A stretch of DNA of 64,000 bases from NCBI GenBank assembly GCA_039583875.1, contig CM077151.1, positions 118,769,519 through 118,833,518 on the forward strand, given 5' to 3'. The DNA comes from Platanthera guangdongensis (Eukaryota > Streptophyta > Magnoliopsida > Asparagales > Orchidaceae). The position numbers and the translations under genes were made by a program. This document shows, piece after piece, positions 59,231-64,000 of this stretch. Within the stretch, counting starts at the first letter, position 1. Each line of letters starts with the position of its first letter. The notes beneath the pieces are model-generated. The model had not been told where the DNA came from and searched no databases. It saw only the letters and a program-made list of their open reading frames with translations.

Positions 59231-59553
59231 TAAAGCTGAGTTGTAAGGCTTTGGGCCTGAGGTGTAGGAACCAATTTGGGTTCTGAGACAGTGGAGGAGT
59301 TTGGCCGAATCTAGTACACTGCTAGATAGGCGAAGGGGGAAAGTGGATGTACCCATATCTTGGGGAACCACTATAAACCAATGTGTATGCTGTGTTGTGC
59401 TGTGATTGTTGCTGTGTATGCTGTGTGTTTGCTGTGATAAAATAGTTAGTATTCTGTGATATAACTGATTGCTGCCATTTAAGTTTAAAAAGGATTAGGT
59501 CACCTATTCACCCCCCCCCCCCCTCTAGGTGTTTAGGTACCATATCTTTCAAG

Positions 59554-59565
59554 TGGTATCAAAGC
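59554..59565 (+). promoter_or_regulatory. Element A primer-binding site (Met-tRNA)
   Basis: TGGTATCAAAGC, one base from the common TGGTATCAGAGC, two bases after the LTR. Confidence 0.85.
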
Positions 59566-59665
59566 AAGGTTCCTCAAAAAGGACTAACAGTCTGAGGAGA
59601 TCCTGTTTGGCAGATTCAGTGTAAGGCAAATCACAGATTCAAGAAATTCAAGAATATCAAGAAAC

Positions 59666-60850
59666 ATGGGTTCCTCTGAGAATCACAAGGAATTGGGTTC
59701 CATGAAATTACCCATATGCAGGAAAGAGATCTTTGGGATCTGGAAGGAAAGGGTAAGGCTGTTTATGGAGGCCTCAGACCCTAGAATCTACATCACAGTA
59801 AAGGAAGGGCCTTATGTGCCCATGAAGATTTCAGTTTTAGATGCAAATCAGAGAACTCCAAAGGATTTCTCTGAGATGACTAAGGATGAGATTGTCCTAG
59901 CCACATTGGACAAGAGGGCACAGAACATAATAGTGAGTGTCATTGATGATGCAACTTTTCAGAATCTTATACACTGTAAGACAGCCAAAGAGATGTGGGA
60001 CACTCTTATAGTGTATATGGAAGGATCTGAAGAAGTCAGACAAGATAGAAAATCCTTGCTAAATCAGGAGTATGAGAGTTTTAGACAAGGTAAAGGTGAT
60101 AGCATAACTGAGTGCTACAAGAAGTTCTACAGAATAGTTAATGAACTCATGTCTTATGGAAGAGAGTTCAGTAACTATGAACTAAATGACAAGTTCCTAA
60201 GGTCCCTAACCAAAGATTGGGACACAAAGATCTGTGCCATTAGAGAAATGGCTAAGTTGGGGGAAATTCCTCCTCCTACACTGTTTCGCAAGTTATTGTC
60301 TTATGAAATGCAATTGACAGTGAGGAAGGAGGAGGAGAAATTAACAAGGACTGAGCACAAGGAAAGAACTGTTGCTTTCAAGACAGAAGTTCCAAGAAAG
60401 TGCAGGAATAAGTCATCAACTCCACCTCCAGAGGTAGTTGAATCAGAATCAGATGAGTCAGTCAGTACAAAGACTGAGAGCAGTGAAAGTGATGAAGACT
60501 TTGCTGCCTTCACTAGACACTTTCAGAAATTCTTGAAGAAGAAATAATGGAGGTCAAGACCTTCTACTTCAAAGGGAAAGGAAGTCTTTTATCAAGAGAA
60601 AAAGACTTCAAAGAAAGACAGGAAGAGGACAAAGTCAAGCAAGGCAACTGGATCTAAGATAGTGTGTTATTGCTGCAATAGACAGGGCCATGTTATTGCA
60701 GATTGTCCAGAGAAGAGAAAGGAATTTGGTGACAGGAAAAAGGCTCACTTCAAAGGCAAGAAAGAAAGTCTTTTGTTGCCAAGAAGGAGAAGACTCTATC
60801 AGATATCTCTTCTTCAGAAACTGAGTCTGAGGCTGAAGCCTACATAGGGC
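59666..60850 (+). pseudogene. Element A gag, with one in-frame stop and a frameshift
   Basis: The ATG at 59666 opens 293 codons (MGSSENHKELGSMKLPICRK...) with the copia gag core: FGIWKERVRLFMEA, TAKEMWDTLIVYMEGSEEVR, NQEYESFRQGKGDSITECYK, LRSLTKDWDTKICAIREM. A TAA stop at 60545-60547 is followed, in the same frame, by a basic stretch and a CCHC zinc knuckle CYCCNRQGHVIADC (about 60668). The frame then shifts at about 60768 and a stop follows at 60845. Up to the TAA the protein packages RNA; beyond it the knuckle would be lost without read-through. Confidence 0.85.
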
Positions 60851-61707
60851 TGTTTGCTGAAGAAGAAGAGGAAGAATTCATGCAGATAATGGAGTCTATT
60901 TATGAACAAGAAGACAGTCAATGCCAAGGGCTAATGGCTTTCACAGAGAGTGTCAAAATCCTGGAACAGCCAGGACCCAGTCAGGTACAAAGTTCAAGTT
61001 TAAATTCAGTTTCTTGTTCTAGTTCAGAATCAGATTCATCTTCATCAAGTGATGAAAGTGCATCTGAGTCTGAGGATGATATTCATCAGCTTATAGATGA
61101 ATATAAGGTGCTGTTGCAAGCTTACAAGAAAAGCAAGTCCCTACCCAAAAGTCAGGCAAAGGAAATTGCTGATCTTAAAGCTGCTGTAACAGATTTTGAG
61201 AAGCAATTTGATCAAAAGCTGAATGAGATAGCCAGACTGAAACACATAACAGTGATTCAGATGGGCACTATCACCTTTAAGAATGATCAAATCAAGAGTC
61301 TGGAGATAAATCTTCAGAAAGAGAGAGATCTTGTTGCTAGGTTTTCTAAACCTAAGTCAGTGCTACCTTTAATTGATGAATTTGTTCATCATAAAGGCAA
61401 GGCTGGACTGGGCTTTATTAGACCTGCAGGGACTGAGCAGTCCAAGTGTAAGTCCAAGGGCAAAGCCCCAACATTCAACAAGCCTGCTGTAGACAAGACA
61501 GCCAAGGCTGTACCTAAGCAAAGGTACAATAAGTTTGAATGTTTGTGCTGTGGCAAAGTTGGCCATTTTGCAGTAGACTGTTGGCACAATGCTAGTGCCA
61601 AAGTGAGTACCAAGCTACCTGGTGGAAAGCCAGTAGGTAGCTATGTCAGATTGCAGACTAACAAGTACCAAGGACCCAAGAATTCTTTGGGTTCTAAGGT
61701 TCATTAA
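60769..61707 (+). CDS. Element A gag C-terminal extension: acidic, coiled coil, second zinc knuckle
   Basis: Open in frame 1 from about 60769 (first ATG 60880) to TAA 61705-61707. An acidic and Ser-rich segment (SSSSESDSSSSSDESASESE) is followed by a coiled coil (about 61100-61340), a basic linker, then a second CCHC motif CLCCGKVGHFAVDC (about 61540). It continues the gag region after the frameshift. The closing TAA lies seven bases before the next open frame, which is in the same frame, so gag and pol are divided by an in-frame stop, as in some SIRE elements that use stop suppression. Confidence 0.75.
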   Translation, partial: SFVAKKEKTLSDISSSETESEAEAYIGLFAEEEEEEFMQIMESIYEQEDSQCQGLMAFTESVKILEQPGPSQVQSSSLNSVSCSSSESDSSSSSDESASESEDDIHQLIDEYKVLLQAYKKSKSLPKSQAKEIADLKAAVTDFEKQFDQKLNEIARLKHITVIQMGTITFKNDQIKSLEINLQKERDLVARFSKPKSVLPLIDEFVHHKGKAGLGFIRPAGTEQSKCKSKGKAPTFNKPAVDKTAKAVPKQRYNKFECLCCGKVGHFAVDCWHNASAKVSTKLPGGKPVGSYVRLQTNKYQGPKNSLGSKVH

Positions 61708-61713
61708 TCTGTT

Positions 61714-62715
61714 TTGCAGGTGAGTCCAAGTGGCCATACCCCAACATGGTACTTGGACAGTGGATGTTCTAGACATATGACTGGAACTAAAGGATTACTA
61801 AAGGACTACATTCCAGTAAAAGATGGTCCAAAAGTCACCTTTGGTGGTTCTGAAAAAGGAATCATCAAAGGGTTTGGTAACATTTCTACAAACTTGGTTA
61901 CCATTACTCAAGTGGCTTATGTTAAAGGGTTGAAACACAACCTAATAAGTATAAGTCAATTAAGTGATGTAGGGTATGACATCTCATTTGTTAAAAATGG
62001 TTGTCATATCAAGAGGTCAAGTGATCAAGAGATCATTTTGACAGGTTATAGGAAGAGGAATGTCTACTGCCTAGACATTATGGTTGAGAACAATGGTTCT
62101 CCAGTTTGTCTTGTAGCTGATGAGACAGTCTCTCATTGTGTCAAATGGCACAAGAGGCTTGCCCATCTTAACTACAAGACTATTAGCAAACTCTTTAGCA
62201 AAGAGTTAGTGAGGAATGGTCCTCAAGTTAAGTGTGTTAAAGATGGTATTTGCTCAGCTTGTCAAAAGGGCAAGCAGACTAAATCCACCTTTAGAAGCAT
62301 AGAAAACAAAGATGCTGTGAGGTGTTTATACCTCTTGCATATGGATCTCTTTGGTCCAATGCCAGTTCACAGCTTAGGTAGGAAGGTCTATACCTTTGTA
62401 GTTGTAGATGACTACTCAAGGTTTTCCTGGGTGTTCTTCTTAAGACAGAAATCTGAAACACCTAGTGTCTTCTATAGCTTTGTCAAGCAAATTCAGAATG
62501 AACTAAATAGTACAGTGGTCAAAATTAGAAGTGACCATGGTACTGAATTTCAGTCTGATAGCATGACAAAACTGTGTGAAGACTTTGGGATATTTCAAGA
62601 ATTCTCTTCACCTAGAACACCTCAGCAAAATGGCATTGCTGAGAGGAAGAATAGAACCTTGATAGAGGCTGGTAGGACCCTACTAAGTGATACATCACTG
62701 CCAGAATATTTCTAG
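61714..62715 (+). CDS. Element A protease, pre-integrase and integrase core
   Basis: Aspartic protease TWYLDSGCSRHMTG (61747-61790), pre-integrase region with the zinc-binding H-H-C-C pattern (HKRLAHLNY ... CSACQKGKQT, about 62150-62280), integrase core with the three acidic positions in MDLFGPMP / VVDDYSRFSW, IRSDHGTEFQ and QQNGIAERKNRTL. The frame stops at TAG 62713-62715 because of one extra base there. The next 165 bp continue in frame 2. Confidence 0.9.
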   Translation: MQVSPSGHTPTWYLDSGCSRHMTGTKGLLKDYIPVKDGPKVTFGGSEKGIIKGFGNISTNLVTITQVAYVKGLKHNLISISQLSDVGYDISFVKNGCHIKRSSDQEIILTGYRKRNVYCLDIMVENNGSPVCLVADETVSHCVKWHKRLAHLNYKTISKLFSKELVRNGPQVKCVKDGICSACQKGKQTKSTFRSIENKDAVRCLYLLHMDLFGPMPVHSLGRKVYTFVVVDDYSRFSWVFFLRQKSETPSVFYSFVKQIQNELNSTVVKIRSDHGTEFQSDSMTKLCEDFGIFQEFSSPRTPQQNGIAERKNRTLIEAGRTLLSDTSLPEYF

Positions 62716-62880
62716 GGCTGAAGCAGTTAACACTGCATGCCATGTTATAAATAGGGCTACCATCACTAAAAGGCTAAATAAGACCCCCTATGAAGTTGTG
62801 AAAGGCAGGAAACCAAACCTATCCTATTTAGGATCTTTGGTTGCAAATGCTTCATACTTAACAATGGGAAGTCTTACTTA
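62716..62880 (+). pseudogene. Element A integrase segment in shifted frame
   Basis: Frame 2 reads AEAVNTACHVINRATITKRL and [18 protein letters not shown], the usual integrase C-terminal words. A one-base loss near 62838 returns the frame to that of the upstream and downstream pol. The two indels thus cancel, leaving about 40 codons out of frame. Confidence 0.85.
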
Positions 62881-64000
62881 ACTAAGTTTGCTGCCAAGTC
62901 CCAAGAGGGAATTTTTGTTGGGTACAGCAATAATAGTAAGGCTTATAGAGTCTACAACTTGACTACACAAGTTGTAGAAGAATCTGTGCATGTAGTTTTT
63001 GATGAGACTAAACTTATTAATAATGAGTTGTCTAGTAGTGTATGCAGCCCCACAGGTTTGACAAAGAAAATGGACAAGCTTACTATAGAAGAAGTGCCTG
63101 CTGCAAGACAGCAAGTAGAAGACAGTAGCTGTTGTCCAGGGGGAGAACTACATGTGCCAATTGCTGAAGAAATCCAAGGTATACAGCATGATGCAGATGC
63201 TGAAGTGGTTCAACCAGAAGTTAGGATGCCTCCAGCCCACAGGCATCTTAGAGATCATCCAGTAGAGCTGATTATTGGAGATCCAAGACAAGGAGTTCAA
63301 ACCAGGAGTAGAAACATGAATGCAGCAATCTACTCCAGCTTTCTGTCACAAGTTGAACCTAAGAAGTTTGAAGAAGCAATACAAGATCCACAATGGACTG
63401 AAGCAATGCAAGAAGAGCTTAATCAGTTCAAGAGGTGCAAGGTCTGGGAACTTGTTCCTAAACCTAAAGACCACAATGTAATAGGAACTAAGTGGATCTA
63501 CAGGAATAAGATGGATGAACAAGGGGTCATCATTAAGAATAAGGCTAGACTGGTTGCTAAAGCATATAAGCAAGAAGAAGGTATTGATTTTGATCAAACC
63601 TTTGCTCCAGTAGCCAGACTGGAAGCCATAAGAATGTTCTTGGCCTATTCAACCTATCAAGGATTCAAGGTATACCAAATGGATGTCAAGTCAGCATTCC
63701 TAAATGGTAATCTTAAAGAAGAAGTCTATGTGGAGCAGCCTTCAGGTTTTGTTGATCCAACTCTACCTCATCATGTCTATAGACTTAGGAAAGCTTTGTA
63801 TGAGTTAAAACAAGCCCCTAGGGCTTGGTATGAAACCCTATCTAGTTTCCTCATTGAGAACAAATTCTCAAGGGGGAAAATAGATAAGACTCTATTTCTT
63901 TGGGAATCTAGAGGCCAAGTTATACTAGTCCAAATATATGTAGATGACATTATATTTGGGTCTACTGAAAGCAGCCTTTGCAAAAAGTTTGCTAAACTGA
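62881..64000 (+). CDS. Element A integrase tail and reverse transcriptase (runs off window)
   Basis: Frame 1 is open for 373 codons to the window edge. After the integrase end ([20 protein letters not shown]) and an acidic linker come the RT motifs: [86 protein letters not shown] and catalytic [10 protein letters not shown] (about 63935). RNase H and the 3' LTR lie beyond the window. Confidence 0.9.

Larger units (their letters stand above)
58233..59551 (+). repeat. Element A 5' LTR, right part (U3 end, R, U5)
   Basis: Carries the promoter, a 21-bp tandem repeat and a 13-C run, and ends CATATCTTTCA at 59551, two bases before the priming site. Confidence 0.85.
48845..64000 (+). mobile_element. 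Element A: SIRE-like Ty1/copia retrotransposon (3' end outside window)
   Basis: 5' LTR 48845-59551 (2,104 bp once B is subtracted), priming site at 59554, gag, protease, integrase and RT in copia order. A long gag with an extended coiled-coil region, the sequence TCTTTCAAGTGGTATCAAAGC at the LTR/priming junction, and a poly-C run before the LTR end (59511-59523) fit the SIRE/Maximus lineage. It inserted in H's 3' LTR (left flank GGAAC). Four breaks in gag-pol show it is no longer fully coding. Confidence 0.85.

Noticed and set aside
58966..59371. Minus-strand frames with KAYTQPT repeats
   Set aside because: Translation of the 21-bp tandem repeat in the LTR of A.

Overview
This is nuclear DNA of a flowering plant. 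The evidence is short GT-AG introns, LTR retrotransposons of plant Ty1/copia and Ty3/gypsy lineages primed by an initiator-Met-tRNA-like site, small MITEs, and the start of a plant-type MATE (DTX42/43, FRD3-like) transporter gene. The species cannot be fixed from sequence alone. I see no bacterial features, tRNA, rRNA or CRISPR.

Left part (1-14096): the 3' end of an unrecognised gene (1-461). Then comes low-density intergenic DNA with a solo-LTR-like relic (about 835-1616), a hAT-type MITE (3185-3677), a CpG-rich block (about 3838-4125), a degraded minus-strand copia remnant (4970-6549), a 1.4 kb direct duplication (6550-7976 and 8289-9697), a long-armed inverted repeat (about 9540-9980) and two related foldback MITEs (11814-12076; 12563-12978). 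The first two coding exons of the MATE gene follow (13423-13766); they splice in frame, and nothing downstream in the window continues them.

Right part (14097-64000): a nest of LTR retrotransposons. C is an internally deleted copia (minus, 14097 into a 500-N gap). D is a degraded chromodomain-type gypsy (minus, 17360-36191). Its gag is split by solo LTR E (24253-28936, TSD CTGGT) and its right LTR by F (31023-33520). G (36192-37496) is an inverted fragment of the F family. H (plus, from 37497) has the same LTR family as D and E but a mostly ORF-less interior. A is a SIRE-like copia (plus, 48845 to window end) inserted in the 3' LTR of H. B (minus, 49630-58227, TSD GACAC) is a very young gypsy of the Tat type inserted in the U3 of A's 5' LTR. 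Order of arrival: H, then A, then B.

The most unusual unit is B. It has nearly identical 661-bp LTRs and a gag relic on the minus strand, no recognisable protease/RT/RNase H/integrase, and two intact intron-containing genes on the opposite strand. Each of these has its own TATA box (predicted proteins of 570 and 550 aa). A second theme is that several unrelated elements carry dense arrays of element-specific short palindromes: GTGTCGACAC in A, GACACGCCCGTGTC in F, TCGAGCTCAGCTCGA in the relic at 1.4 kb, and CCGCGCGG through B.
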